The notes under the pieces are model-generated. The model saw only the letters and a program-made list of their open reading frames with translations. It searched no databases and had not been told where the DNA came from. 64,000 nt of DNA, taken from Aliivibrio sp. S3MY1 (GTDB taxonomy: Bacteria; Pseudomonadota; Gammaproteobacteria; Enterobacterales; Vibrionaceae). Below are positions 30,423 to 40,455 of the stretch, piece after piece. Each line of letters opens with the position of its first letter. Within the stretch, counting starts at the first letter, position 1. The stretch is taken from positions 1-64,000 of the forward strand of contig NZ_JARACO010000008.1 in the NCBI RefSeq assembly GCF_028765575.1, given 5' to 3'. Made by a program: the position numbers and the translations under genes.

Positions 30423-30974
30423 GTGAAATTATTTTTTGCCTCTGATTTACACGGCTCATTGACTGCGACTCAACGTATGATTGATACGTTTACTGCTTCT
30501 AAAGCAGAACATTTAATTCTGCTTGGTGATCTGATTAATTTTGGGCCAAGAAACCCGATCCCTGAAGGTCATGATCCAATCGCAGTTGCTGAATTATTAA
30601 ATCAATACGCAGAGTCTATCATCGCAGTGAGAGGGAATTGTGACAGTGAAGTCGATCAAATGCTGTTATCTTTTCCTATTATGTCTGATTACAATATTGT
30701 GTTGCTACCTACTGGTCAGAAATTATTTTTAACACATGGTCATATTTACAATGCCGACAAACATCCTTTATTAAAGAAGGGCGATATTATCGCTCATGGA
30801 CATACGCATATTACGGTCGCAGAATGGCAAGGAGAACAGATTATTTTTAACCCGGGTTCAACCACTTTTCCTCGTAACGAAGGCGGAAAACCGAGCTATG
30901 GTTTACTTGATGATAATCGCTTGTCAGTTCTGGACTTTGATGGGAATGTATTGAATGCCATTGTTCTTAAATAG
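30423..30974 (+). CDS. yfcE: Phosphodiesterase YfcE (calcineurin-like)
   Basis: The 183-residue metallophosphoesterase has the family metal ligands in order: SDLHG (Asp8, His10), GDLINFGPRNP, GNCDSE, THGH and HGHTHI. E. coli YfcE (184 residues) is a manganese-dependent phosphodiesterase on artificial substrates; its natural substrate is not established. The start is GTG with AGGA five bases upstream. It is convergent with toxS, with a shared terminator between them. Confidence 0.92.
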   Translation: MKLFFASDLHGSLTATQRMIDTFTASKAEHLILLGDLINFGPRNPIPEGHDPIAVAELLNQYAESIIAVRGNCDSEVDQMLLSFPIMSDYNIVLLPTGQKLFLTHGHIYNADKHPLLKKGDIIAHGHTHITVAEWQGEQIIFNPGSTTFPRNEGGKPSYGLLDDNRLSVLDFDGNVLNAIVLK

Positions 30975-31013
30975 TAATCAATTATTGGAAAGGAAAATGA
31001 TTGATTAGATAAT

Positions 31014-31049
31014 AAAAATCCGAGGTAGGCTATCATCTCGGATTTTATT
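31014..31049. terminator. Bidirectional terminator between yfcE and toxS
   Basis: AAAATCCGAG and CTCGGATTTT form a ten-base stem with A and T flanks, so it can serve both convergent genes. Confidence 0.85.
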
Positions 31050-31070
31050 ATAACGATCATAAAGACTATT

Positions 31071-31616
31071 TTAATGAGAAAATAGAATACCTGAACCATA
31101 ATTTAAACTGGTCAGTAATAATGTTTTATCATTAACCACATCAACACGTTTACTTTGTTGAGCATCCATTCTGAATACGCGCATGATCAGTTTTTTCTGT
31201 GAACCAGAAAAATCTTTATTATCATTAGCAGTAACGTCTTTAAATTCAGTAGGATCAATTAATAAGTAATCTCCGCTGTAATCCCAGTTCCCCGTTTCCA
31301 TAACATTAATCGTTAGCGGATGAACATTTTCAGATATCCCACTAAAAAGTGTCAGTGTAGATGATTTTGAATAGGTCTTATTTGGCAGATAAACAACATT
31401 TGATTTAATATCTGCGCGTTTTAAAGGACCCATGTCATCATAATCAGTATCAATCCGAACGGTACTCATACTTTGCCATTCTTTAGATGTTAATAGTTGT
31501 TCGACCTTACTGTCGCTTTCCCAATAAAACCATCCACTACCTAACATTGATATTAGAAGAAGAGCGATGGGGAAAAAGCGTTTTGCCATTGGAAGTTGCT
31601 CGCTATTTAACCACAT
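31071..31616 (-). CDS. toxS: ToxS, periplasmic partner of ToxR
   Basis: The 181-residue protein has a short cytoplasmic start, a single membrane helix (about residues 13-29) and a periplasmic domain. It shares with V. cholerae ToxS the pattern SGWFYWESDSKVEQLLTSKE, then MGPLKRADIKSNVVYLPN, TEFKDVT and AQQSKRVDVVNDKTLL. ToxS protects ToxR from proteolysis and aids its activity. The ATG at 31616 has GAGG about ten bases upstream. In the restored reading of toxR, the toxR stop (31607-31609) overlaps this start, which supports it and indicates coupling. Confidence 0.9.
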   Translation of the reverse strand: MWLNSEQLPMAKRFFPIALLLISMLGSGWFYWESDSKVEQLLTSKEWQSMSTVRIDTDYDDMGPLKRADIKSNVVYLPNKTYSKSSTLTLFSGISENVHPLTINVMETGNWDYSGDYLLIDPTEFKDVTANDNKDFSGSQKKLIMRVFRMDAQQSKRVDVVNDKTLLLTSLNYGSGILFSH

Positions 31617-31695
31617 ACTTTATCTACCTCTTTTTGATCAATCAATAATCGGACACTAATGCTTTGATCACTGTGTTTTTCATTATGAATATAAT

Positions 31696-32493
31696 TCAGT
31701 GTGATTTGATTTGATTTGGTTGGCCACTGGTTGCAATAACTTCTATTGGTTTTAGCGTATCAACATGATTTGAATTATAAAAGACAGTACATTGCTCAAT
31801 CAGAGGTTGCCATTTATCGATATTAGGGTGGTTAACAGGAACGAAAATAGGCACGTCGTCATATTTTGCTACTTGTATGAATGCATCTGATTTTGGCGTT
31901 TGATTCACATAAGCAATGATAGGCAAAATAAAAGCGATAATTAGAGTTAGCGTACCAAGTAACGATAAGTGAGCTTGTGGTTGATTAGTTGTGATATTTT
32001 CTTTTGCTACGGAATGTATAGTTTGCTCTTTAGCTGAGCTATTTGCCGTCGGTTTTTGAGGTAATTCTTCTTGGTGCTCGATTGTTAGGTTATCGATATC
32101 CGTTAAAGAATCCGTATTTTTATCTGCACTTTCTTGCATATCATTTGTGACTTGATGTACGGCAGTTGAAATAAATTGATAACCACGTTTAGGCACTGTT
32201 TTTACATAAACAGGCAGTTTAGTCGGGTCTTGTAGCATTTTTCGTAGCGTCGATATCGCCTGTGTTAAACTAGAATCATCGACTTCAAATCCTTGATCTC
32301 GCCATACATATTCATGTAATTCATGACGACTAACAACCTTCCCTGGTTCTTGAATAAGCAGGCTTAAAACACGGCTTTCATTACCACCAATACGGATAAT
32401 TTCATCATCATTTAATGTATCAATTAGACTATTATCATTAGGATCGAATAGAAACCGGTTGCCAATAATAATTTTGTTATTTTCTATATTCAT
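31696..32493 (-). CDS. toxR: ToxR transmembrane regulator, C-terminus frameshifted
   Basis: As read, 265 residues: an OmpR-type winged-helix domain (about 1-112), a linker, one membrane helix (about 176-196) and a shortened periplasmic domain with one cysteine (235). The frame ends IATSGQPNQIKSH. The cause is a third copy of a 5-base repeat at 31702-31716. Removing one unit continues as NQITLNYIHNEKHSDQ and ends EVDKVCG at 31607, giving 293 residues with a second cysteine at 292. V. cholerae ToxR has 294 residues and an equivalent NQLTLNYIH...KVCE tail. The lost part forms the periplasmic disulphide and the bile/ToxS-sensing fold. DNA binding should remain. Confidence 0.9.
   Translation of the reverse strand: MNIENNKIIIGNRFLFDPNDNSLIDTLNDDEIIRIGGNESRVLSLLIQEPGKVVSRHELHEYVWRDQGFEVDDSSLTQAISTLRKMLQDPTKLPVYVKTVPKRGYQFISTAVHQVTNDMQESADKNTDSLTDIDNLTIEHQEELPQKPTANSSAKEQTIHSVAKENITTNQPQAHLSLLGTLTLIIAFILPIIAYVNQTPKSDAFIQVAKYDDVPIFVPVNHPNIDKWQPLIEQCTVFYNSNHVDTLKPIEVIATSGQPNQIKSH
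31702..31716. repeat. (TGATT)3 pentanucleotide repeat in toxR
   Basis: TGATT occurs three times in tandem on the plus strand (AATCA on the coding strand), followed by TG. Two units give the family-typical frame; three units produce a stop 12 codons early in the wrong frame. Confidence 0.92.
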
Positions 32494-32598
32494 TGGTTGT
32501 TAACTCAGTGATGGTGATTCATTATAGATGATATCTAAGTATCATTTTTAGAATGTCTATTTAATGTCAAAACTTATCATTGCGCATTTTATAGTATA

Positions 32599-32622
32599 AA
32601 AAAAGCAAAAAAGCAAAAAAGC
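32599..32622. repeat. (AAAAAAGC)3 repeat between toxR and htpG
   Basis: AAAAAAGC is repeated three times without a break, about 105 bases upstream of toxR and 97 bases before htpG. It lies upstream of the htpG heat-shock-like promoter. Its A-tracts are phased at 8 bases, near a helical turn. Confidence 0.9.
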
Positions 32623-32644
32623 AGAGTTTTTTACATTCTTTTAC

Positions 32645-32671
32645 CTTGAATTACGGTTTATAAGTCCATAT
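32645..32671 (+). promoter_or_regulatory. Sigma-32-like promoter of htpG
   Basis: CTTGAA (32645-32650), a spacer of 13 bases and GTCCATAT (32664-32671) resemble the heat-shock consensus CTTGAAA / CCCCATNT. HtpG is a sigma-32 gene in enterics. The assignment here is by sequence resemblance. Confidence 0.55.
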
Positions 32672-32718
32672 TACACTTGTAAGTTAAATACATATTTTCC
32701 TATTTCGGAGTTTTATAG

Positions 32719-34617
32719 ATGAGCGAGCAAACGATTAATAACAAAGAAACACGCGGCTTTCAGTCAGAAGTTAAGCAACTACTTCATCTAATGATTCACT
32801 CGTTATATTCAAATAAAGAGATTTTTTTACGTGAATTAATTTCAAATGCATCAGATGCATCGGATAAGTTACGCTTCAAAGCACTATCAAATGGTGATTT
32901 ATATGAAGGTAATGCTGAACTTGGTGTAAAACTGTCTTTTAATGAAACGGCAAATACATTAACTATTTCAGATAATGGTATTGGTATGAGCCGTGAAGAT
33001 GTTATTGAGCATCTTGGGACGATTGCTAAATCAGGTACTGCTGATTTCTTTTCAAAACTGTCTGATGATCAAAGTAAAGATTCTCAATTGATTGGTCAGT
33101 TTGGTGTTGGTTTCTATTCTGCGTTCATCGTTGCAGATGCTGTAACCGTTCGTACACGTGAAGCGGGTGTAGCGAAAGATCAAGCGGTTCAATGGCACTC
33201 TGAAGGTGAGGGTGATTATACCATTGAGGACATCACAAAAGAAACTCGTGGTACTGATATCATTCTTCATATGCGTGATGAAGGTAAAGAGTTTTTAAGT
33301 GAGTGGCGTTTAAAAGAAGTGATTGGTAAATACTCTGATCACATCGGTATTCCTGTCTCTATCTGGACCGTTGAAAAAGATGAAGAAGGAAAAGATAAAG
33401 AAGGCAAGTGGGAACAAGTAAACAAGGCTCAAGCACTTTGGACTCGCAGCAAATCAGAAATTGAAGATGCTGAGTACCAAGAGTTTTATAAACATGTATC
33501 TCATGACTTTGCCGATCCACTGACTTGGAGCCACAACAAAGTAGAAGGTAAGAACGATTACACAAGCCTTCTATATATTCCTGCAAAAGCCCCATTTGAT
33601 ATGATGAACCGTGATCATAAAAGTGGTTTAAAACTGTATGTTCAACGCGTATTCATTATGGATGATGCAGAACAGTTTATGCCTAGCTACTTACGTTTTG
33701 TTAAGGGTTTAATTGACTCAAATGATCTACCACTAAACGTATCTCGTGAAATTCTACAAGATAATAAAGTGACTCAGTCATTACGTAGCGCATGTACTAA
33801 ACGTGTACTAGGTATGCTTGAGAAAACAGCAAAGAAAGAGGATGAAAAATACCTAACTTTCTGGAAAGAGTTTGGTCAAGTATTAAAAGAAGGCTTGGCT
33901 GAAGATTTTGCTAATAAAGATAAAATCGCAGGCCTTCTGCGTTTTGCTACAACAGAAAAAGAGAGTGCAGAGCAAGCAATAAGCTTAGCGGGTTATGTTG
34001 AGCGTATGAAAGAAGAGCAAGATAAGATCTTCTATCTAACGGCTGATAGCTATGCAGCAGCGAAAAACAGCCCACACCTAGAGCAATTTAAGGCAAAAGG
34101 CATTGAAGTTGTTCTAATGTATGACCGTATTGATGAATGGCTAATGAGCTACTTAACAGAGTTCGATGGTAAGCAATTCCAATCAATTACCAAAGCAGGT
34201 TTAGACTTAAGTAAGTTTGAAGATGATGCTGAAAAAGAGAAACAAAAAGAGACAGTAGAAGAGTTTAAATCTGTTGTTGAACGCACTAAATCTTATTTAG
34301 GCGATCGAGTTAAAGAAGTTCGTACTACGTTTAAATTAGCAACAACACCAGCGGTTGTCGTTACTGATGACTTTGAAATGGGTACGCAAATGGCAAAACT
34401 TTTAGAAGCTGCTGGTCAAGCCGCTCCTGAAGTGAAGTACATTTTTGAAATTAACCCAGAGCATGCGCTTATCAAGCAAATGGCTGATGAAGCGGATGAA
34501 GAAGCGTTTGGCCGTTGGGTTGAAATGTTACTTGGTCAAGCAATGTTAGCAGAACGTGGTTCTTTAGATGATCCATCGCAATTTTTAAGTGCAATGAATC
34601 AATTATTATCTAAATAA
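32719..34617 (+). CDS. htpG: Molecular chaperone HtpG (Hsp90)
   Basis: The 632-residue protein has the GHKL ATP-binding domain (about 1-225) with [27 protein letters not shown] and [11 protein letters not shown]. The middle domain (about 230-500) contains the catalytic-loop region [11 protein letters not shown], and a C-terminal dimerisation domain follows. It remodels client proteins together with DnaK. Adjacent and divergent to toxRS, the conserved Vibrio arrangement, in which heat shock has been proposed to reduce toxR transcription. Confidence 0.97.
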   Translation: MSEQTINNKETRGFQSEVKQLLHLMIHSLYSNKEIFLRELISNASDASDKLRFKALSNGDLYEGNAELGVKLSFNETANTLTISDNGIGMSREDVIEHLGTIAKSGTADFFSKLSDDQSKDSQLIGQFGVGFYSAFIVADAVTVRTREAGVAKDQAVQWHSEGEGDYTIEDITKETRGTDIILHMRDEGKEFLSEWRLKEVIGKYSDHIGIPVSIWTVEKDEEGKDKEGKWEQVNKAQALWTRSKSEIEDAEYQEFYKHVSHDFADPLTWSHNKVEGKNDYTSLLYIPAKAPFDMMNRDHKSGLKLYVQRVFIMDDAEQFMPSYLRFVKGLIDSNDLPLNVSREILQDNKVTQSLRSACTKRVLGMLEKTAKKEDEKYLTFWKEFGQVLKEGLAEDFANKDKIAGLLRFATTEKESAEQAISLAGYVERMKEEQDKIFYLTADSYAAAKNSPHLEQFKAKGIEVVLMYDRIDEWLMSYLTEFDGKQFQSITKAGLDLSKFEDDAEKEKQKETVEEFKSVVERTKSYLGDRVKEVRTTFKLATTPAVVVTDDFEMGTQMAKLLEAAGQAAPEVKYIFEINPEHALIKQMADEADEEAFGRWVEMLLGQAMLAERGSLDDPSQFLSAMNQLLSK

Positions 34618-34643
34618 TTGATAATACTGTAATCTAGATAAAC

Positions 34644-34687
34644 ACAATGAGACCTATGACTTTACACTAAGGTCTCGTTGTTTTTTA
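34644..34687 (+). terminator. Terminator after htpG
   Basis: CAATGAGACCT and AGGTCTCGTTG form a stem with one G-T wobble, followed by TTTTTT. Confidence 0.85.
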
Positions 34688-34849
34688 TTGTTACGAAATA
34701 GACTCTATTTAGCGGTTATTTTTGCTTTTTGCATCGCAAACTTGATAGCTTTATCAGTTCCGTGTATCTTTCACGACTTATTTTTAGAAATAAAACTTAT
34801 ACCTAAGTTTATAAGTAGTTGTTATTTTTACTTGTAAGGTTTGGTATAA

Positions 34850-35524
<675 letters not shown>

Positions 35525-35555
35525 TCTTACCTAACGAACAATTTATTGTTATATT

Positions 35556-35586
35556 GAAGGCGGCCTTATTGGTCGCCTTTTTTTAT
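35556..35586 (+). terminator. Terminator after adk
   Basis: AAGGCGGCC and GGTCGCCTT form a stem with one mismatch and a TTATT loop, followed by a T run. Confidence 0.8.
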
Positions 35587-35601
35587 AAAAAATAATGGAT
35601 A

Positions 35602-36573
35602 ATGATTGTGAATAATAAGAAAGCAGGGGTGCTATTAGTTAATTTAGGTACGCCAACCGCGCCAACCACATCAGCAGTAAAAAGCTTTTTATCTGAATTT
35701 TTACATGATAAACGTGTTGTTGATATGAATCGATTTCTTTGGTGTCCATTACTCCATGGTGTCATCCTACCTATACGAGCACCTAAAGTGGCGAAGTTAT
35801 ATGAAAGTGTTTGGATGGACGAAGGCTCACCGTTAATGGTCTATTCAAAACGTCAAGCGACAGCATTAAAGTCACTTTTAACTGTGCCAGTTGAGCTAGG
35901 TATGACTTATGGTGAACCAAGCATTAAATCAGGGATTGAGCGTTTAGAAGCTCAAGGATGTGATGAAATAGTCATTTTACCCCTGTATCCTCAATATTCT
36001 CGTACTACCTCAGCTGCGGTGTTTGATCAAATTGCTAAGCAATATAAAACCACTTCAGTATTACCCGATTTTTCGCTTGTTCATAATTATCATGACCACC
36101 CTCTCTATATTAAAGCGCTTGCGGAATCTATCCGTCTTTCATGGGAGAAGAAGGGCAAAGGTGATTATGTATTATGTTCGTATCATGGGATCCCACAGCG
36201 TTTTGTTGATAATGGCGATATTTATGCAAAACATTGTGAACGAACAACAGAATTGCTTGCTCAAGAATTAGGATTAACATCTGAACAAATAGGCATGAGC
36301 TATCAATCTCGTTTTGGGCGAGAAGCGTGGTTGCAACCTTATACTTCTGAGATGTTAACTGAACTCACACCAAAAGGAATTAAGTCATTAGATATTATTA
36401 GTCCTGCATTTTCGTCTGATTGCTTAGAAACCTTAGAAGAGCTTTCAGAGGAGTGTAAAGAGATATTTATGGAGGCTGGTGGTCAAAAATACACCTTTGT
36501 TCCATGTTTAAATGATGATGAATTACATATTGAAATGATGGCAGATATTGTAAAAAGTAAGATTTCAGCATAA
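35602..36573 (+). CDS. hemH: Ferrochelatase
   Basis: HemH inserts ferrous iron into protoporphyrin IX, the last step of haem synthesis. The 323-residue protein has [14 protein letters not shown] at the start, the catalytic-histidine motif [10 protein letters not shown] near residue 193 and [14 protein letters not shown] near residue 233. [15 protein letters not shown] holds a second conserved acidic patch. The length fits E. coli HemH (320). The start lies 16 bases after the adk terminator. adk-hemH order is conserved in gammaproteobacteria. Confidence 0.96.
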   Translation: MIVNNKKAGVLLVNLGTPTAPTTSAVKSFLSEFLHDKRVVDMNRFLWCPLLHGVILPIRAPKVAKLYESVWMDEGSPLMVYSKRQATALKSLLTVPVELGMTYGEPSIKSGIERLEAQGCDEIVILPLYPQYSRTTSAAVFDQIAKQYKTTSVLPDFSLVHNYHDHPLYIKALAESIRLSWEKKGKGDYVLCSYHGIPQRFVDNGDIYAKHCERTTELLAQELGLTSEQIGMSYQSRFGREAWLQPYTSEMLTELTPKGIKSLDIISPAFSSDCLETLEELSEECKEIFMEAGGQKYTFVPCLNDDELHIEMMADIVKSKISA

Positions 36574-36923
36574 AAATGAATTTTTTTAATAAAAAAAGCA
36601 GTTAAAAGGGTTGAAAAAACTAACCAATTGCCCAATTTCTTATTAAAGATTATCAACGTGTGTAGTGAGTCTCGACATAGATGGGCCAGATCGCTACAAT
36701 ATCGCGTCTTATTTTGCCACTTGGCTAAATGCCGTATTTTATTTAATTAAAGTACGCGATCTACTTATTATTCATATAAGCAGATAAAAGAAGATACCCA
36801 ATTGGTATCACGAATCATAGGGGTTACGGTTTCTATTTTATTAGACCTGTAACGCAAGGATGCGACACGTATTTTTTGTCGCAAACTCAGAGAACCTGAG
36901 TCGATTTTGAGGTTTATATAAAC
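36574..36923 (+). other. Leader region of tig with two hairpins
   Basis: No gene is visible in these 350 bases. Just before tig stand two hairpins in the plus direction: TGCGACA/TGTCGCA at 36861-36883 and CTCAG/CTGAG at 36886-36900. The first has a T-rich loop rather than a trailing T run. They would lie in the 5' leader of the tig message. Between 36661 and 36780 there are no features I can name. Confidence 0.5.
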
Positions 36924-38222
36924 ATGCAAGTTACTGTTGAAACTAAAGAAGGCCTAGAGCGCGTTCTAACTATTACTGTACCAGCGGCAAACATTGAAGA
37001 TGCTGTAAATGCAGAACTTCGTAACATCGCTAAAAATCGTCGCTTCGATGGCTTCCGTAAAGGTAAAGTGCCAATGAAGATGGTTGCTAAAATGTACGGC
37101 AGCGCTGTTCGTCACGACAAAATGGGTGAAGTTATGCAACGTCACTTCATTGAAGCGATCATTAAAGACAAAATCAACCCAGCAGGCGCACCAACATTTG
37201 CACCAGTAGAATTTGCTGAAGGCCAAGATTTAGTATTCACTGCAACATTTGAAATCTACCCAGAAGTTACACTTCAAGGTCTAGACAAAGTTGTTGTTGA
37301 AAAACCACAAGTTGAAGTTAAAGACGAAGACGTAGCAGAAATGCTAGAAACGCTACGTAAGCAACAAGCAACTTGGGCTGACGCTGACGTTGCTGCTGAA
37401 GATGGCACTCGCGCTACAATCAACTTTGTTGGTTCTATCGATGGTGAACTATTTGAAGGCGGAAAAGCGGATAACTTCCCTCTAGAAATGGGCCAAGGTC
37501 GTATGATCCCTGGTTTCGAAGACGGTATTAAAGGTAAAAAAGCTGGCGACGAACTAACTATCGACGTTAACTTCCCAGAAGACTACCACGCTGAAAACCT
37601 AAAAGGTAAAGCGGCGCAATTCGCTATTACAGTAGTTAAAGTTGAAGCTCGTGAACTACCAGAAATGAACGATGAGTTTGTAACTAAGTTCGGTGCTGAA
37701 GGCGGTGTTGAAGGTCTTAAAGCTGAAGTTCGCAAGAACATGGAACGTGAATTAGCTCAAGCTGTTAAAAACAAGATCAAAGAACAAGCTATCAACGGTT
37801 TAGTTGAGCAAAACAACATCGACGTTCCTTCTGCTCTTATTGATCAAGAAGTTGACGTTTTACGTCAACAAGCAGTGCAACGTTTTGGCGGCAACGCTGA
37901 CACAGCTCCTGAACTTCCACGTGAATTGTTTGAAGAGCAAGCTAAACGTCGCGTAGTTGTTGGTCTTCTTCTTGGTGAAGTAATCAAAACTGAAGAGCTA
38001 AAAGCGGATGATGAGAAAGTAAAAGCACTTATCAACGAAATGGCTTCTGCTTACGAAGACCCAACAGAAGTTGTTGCTTACTACGAAGGTAATGAGCAAA
38101 TGATGAACAACATGCGTAATGTTGCTCTAGAAGAACAAGCTATCGATGCAATCCTTGCTAAAGCACAAGTTTCTGAAAAAGAAGTTGGCTTTAACGAACT
38201 AATGAATCAACAACCTGCTTAA
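36924..38222 (+). CDS. tig: Trigger factor
   Basis: Trigger factor is the ribosome-bound chaperone and prolyl isomerase that first meets nascent chains. The 432-residue protein (E. coli 432) has the ribosome-binding signature [15 protein letters not shown] (near residues 38-53). The FKBP domain (about 150-245) has [18 protein letters not shown], and the helical C-terminal arms follow. Codon choice is strongly biased, as for a highly expressed gene. It precedes clpP-clpX-lon, the universal order. Confidence 0.98.
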   Translation: MQVTVETKEGLERVLTITVPAANIEDAVNAELRNIAKNRRFDGFRKGKVPMKMVAKMYGSAVRHDKMGEVMQRHFIEAIIKDKINPAGAPTFAPVEFAEGQDLVFTATFEIYPEVTLQGLDKVVVEKPQVEVKDEDVAEMLETLRKQQATWADADVAAEDGTRATINFVGSIDGELFEGGKADNFPLEMGQGRMIPGFEDGIKGKKAGDELTIDVNFPEDYHAENLKGKAAQFAITVVKVEARELPEMNDEFVTKFGAEGGVEGLKAEVRKNMERELAQAVKNKIKEQAINGLVEQNNIDVPSALIDQEVDVLRQQAVQRFGGNADTAPELPRELFEEQAKRRVVVGLLLGEVIKTEELKADDEKVKALINEMASAYEDPTEVVAYYEGNEQMMNNMRNVALEEQAIDAILAKAQVSEKEVGFNELMNQQPA

Positions 38223-38274
38223 TTTATAAATTAATTAAGTAGTTAGTTGACTAAGTTTCACAAGATCTGCTAAT

Positions 38275-38312
38275 AATGGTTCGAATGAAGTGTCATTCGG
38301 ACCATTTATTTT
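38275..38312 (+). terminator. Terminator between tig and clpP
   Basis: AATGGTTCGAATGA and TCATTCGGACCATT form a 14-base stem with one wobble and a four-base loop, then TATTTTAT. It leaves only about 20 bases to the clpP start, so clpP needs either read-through or a promoter upstream of or within this hairpin. Confidence 0.7.
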
Positions 38313-38327
38313 ATAAGGGATACGGTT

Positions 38328-38951
38328 ATGAGCTATCAAGAAAACAATGCAATGCCTTCTATTATGGATGCACTTGTTCCTATGGTTGTTGAGCAAACTT
38401 CACGTGGTGAGCGTTCGTATGATATTTATTCCCGTCTGTTAAAAGAGCGCGTTATCTTTTTAACAGGTCAAGTTGAAGATCACATGGCCAACTTAGTTGT
38501 GGCACAGTTACTTTTCCTTGAGTCTGAAAATCCTGATAAGGATATCTTCCTATACATAAACTCTCCAGGTGGTTCGGTTACTGCAGGTATGTCTATCTAT
38601 GACACAATGCAGTTTATTAAACCAAATGTGAGCACAGTATGTATGGGACAAGCATGTTCAATGGGTGCTTTCTTACTTGCAGGTGGTGCGCCAGGTAAAC
38701 GTTATGTATTACCTAACTCACGCGTGATGATCCACCAACCACTAGGTGGTTTCCAAGGTCAAGCATCAGATATTCAAATTCATGCTCAAGAAATCTTAAC
38801 GATTAAGAAGAAATTGAATACGTTACTTGCTGAGCATACAGGTCAGCCTTTAGAAGTTATCGAAAAAGATACCGATCGTGATAATTTCATGGCTGCTGAT
38901 GATGCTGTGAAATATGGTCTTGTAGATGCTGTATTAAATAAGCGTGACTAA
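38328..38951 (+). CDS. clpP: ATP-dependent Clp protease proteolytic subunit
   Basis: ClpP is the serine peptidase of the ClpXP and ClpAP machines. The 207-residue protein has the catalytic Ser111 in GQACSMGA, His136 in NSRVMIHQP and an Asp near residue 185. The oxyanion region [13 protein letters not shown] is near residue 80. Numbering of Ser111/His136 is identical to E. coli. A short propeptide (about 14 residues, [14 protein letters not shown]) is expected to be removed. Upstream of clpX by 86 bases. Confidence 0.98.
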   Translation: MSYQENNAMPSIMDALVPMVVEQTSRGERSYDIYSRLLKERVIFLTGQVEDHMANLVVAQLLFLESENPDKDIFLYINSPGGSVTAGMSIYDTMQFIKPNVSTVCMGQACSMGAFLLAGGAPGKRYVLPNSRVMIHQPLGGFQGQASDIQIHAQEILTIKKKLNTLLAEHTGQPLEVIEKDTDRDNFMAADDAVKYGLVDAVLNKRD

Positions 38952-39037
38952 TTAATAAAAAAGCAGTAACGTTTACAGCAAAGAAGGTAAGTTAGTATAA
39001 ACTTACAGCATAAAGACAACGTTTAAGAGGTTAGCAA

Positions 39038-40324
39038 ATGACAGACAAGCGTAAAGACGAAAATAGTGGAAAGTTACTATATTGCTCTTTTTGCGGAAAA
39101 AGCCAGCATGAAGTTCGTAAACTAATTGCAGGTCCTTCTGTTTATGTTTGTGATGAGTGCGTTGATTTATGTAACGACATTATTCGCGAAGAGCTAAAAG
39201 ATAATACTCTGTCTCCAAAAGAGACGAGTGAAGCATTGCCAACACCGCAAAATATTCGTGAGCATCTAGATGATTATGTTATCGGGCAAGAGCATGCGAA
39301 AAAAGTATTAGCAGTAGCGGTATATAATCACTACAAGCGTTTACGTAATGGCGATACTACAAAAGATGGCGTTGAACTAGGTAAGAGTAATATTCTTCTT
39401 ATCGGTCCAACAGGTAGTGGTAAAACATTACTTGCTGAAACGCTAGCTCGCTTTTTGGATGTTCCGTTTACTATGGCGGATGCAACCACGTTAACAGAAG
39501 CAGGCTATGTAGGTGAAGATGTAGAAAACATCATTCAGAAGCTACTACAAAAATGCGACTACGATCCTGCGAAAGCGGAGCGTGGTATTGTATATATCGA
39601 TGAAATAGATAAAATTTCTCGTAAGTCTGAAAACCCATCAATCACTCGTGATGTATCAGGTGAAGGTGTTCAGCAAGCGCTATTGAAATTGATTGAAGGT
39701 ACAATTGCATCAGTACCGCCTCAAGGTGGTCGTAAACACCCACAACAAGAGTTTTTACAAGTTGATACTTCTAAAATCTTATTTATCTGTGGTGGTGCGT
39801 TTGCAGGTTTAGATAAAGTAATTGAGCAACGTGTTGCAACGGGAACTGGAATTGGCTTTGCAGCTGATGTTCGTTCTCAAGATGATAAAGCAACCGTTGG
39901 TGATTTACTGAAGCAAATTGAACCAGAAGATTTAGTTAAATTTGGTCTGATCCCAGAGTTTATTGGTCGTCTTCCAGTAACAACCACATTAACTGAATTA
40001 GACGAAGAAGCATTAATTCAAATTCTAAGTAAGCCAAAAAATGCATTAACTAAGCAATATGCTGCATTATTTGATTTAGAAGGTGCAGAACTTGAATTCC
40101 GTGAAGATGCTTTGAGAGCGATTGCTAAAAAAGCAATGAACCGTAAAACAGGTGCTCGTGGACTTCGTTCAATTTTAGAAGCAATATTACTAGATACTAT
40201 GTATGAACTACCGTCAAAAGAAGGTGTTTCTAAAGTAGTTATCGATGAATCTGTAATCAATGGTGAATCAGAACCGCTATTGATGTTTGAAAATACAGAG
40301 ACAAAAGCAATATCTGCAGAATAG
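39038..40324 (+). CDS. clpX: ATP-dependent Clp protease unfoldase ClpX
   Basis: ClpX unfolds tagged substrates and feeds ClpP. The 428-residue protein has an N-terminal four-cysteine zinc domain ([11 protein letters not shown] ... CDECVDLC, residues 15-45) and Walker A GPTGSGKT near residue 122. The pore loop GYVGED is near residue 155, Walker B is VYIDEIDKI, and the ClpP-contact loop TGIGFAADV is near residue 272. All ligands are present. It ends with a strong terminator, so lon has its own promoter. Confidence 0.98.
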   Translation: MTDKRKDENSGKLLYCSFCGKSQHEVRKLIAGPSVYVCDECVDLCNDIIREELKDNTLSPKETSEALPTPQNIREHLDDYVIGQEHAKKVLAVAVYNHYKRLRNGDTTKDGVELGKSNILLIGPTGSGKTLLAETLARFLDVPFTMADATTLTEAGYVGEDVENIIQKLLQKCDYDPAKAERGIVYIDEIDKISRKSENPSITRDVSGEGVQQALLKLIEGTIASVPPQGGRKHPQQEFLQVDTSKILFICGGAFAGLDKVIEQRVATGTGIGFAADVRSQDDKATVGDLLKQIEPEDLVKFGLIPEFIGRLPVTTTLTELDEEALIQILSKPKNALTKQYAALFDLEGAELEFREDALRAIAKKAMNRKTGARGLRSILEAILLDTMYELPSKEGVSKVVIDESVINGESEPLLMFENTETKAISAE

Positions 40325-40346
40325 CGTATTTAGCTAATAAACAGAC

Positions 40347-40376
40347 AAAAAGGAGGCATTGGCCTCCTTTTTTATT
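40347..40376 (+). terminator. Terminator after clpX
   Basis: AAAGGAGGC and GCCTCCTTT pair around a short loop, followed by Ts. Confidence 0.9.
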
Positions 40377-40392
40377 TTTAATTGAAAATAAT

Positions 40393-40420
40393 GTTGATTC
40401 TTAGCGACTTGCCCCCATAT
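40393..40420 (+). promoter_or_regulatory. Sigma-32-like promoter of lon
   Basis: GTTGATT (40393-40399), a 13-base spacer and CCCCATAT (40413-40420) match the heat-shock consensus well at the -10, where E. coli lon also has CCCCATAT. The start codon is 36 bases further on. Confidence 0.7.
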
Positions 40421-40455
40421 TATTTCTAAAGATACTGACGGAAAGAGAGAAGAAT

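Noticed and set aside
32599..32622. Three-unit repeat considered as a CRISPR remnant
   Set aside because: Units are 8 bases and directly adjacent with no spacers; no cas genes are present.
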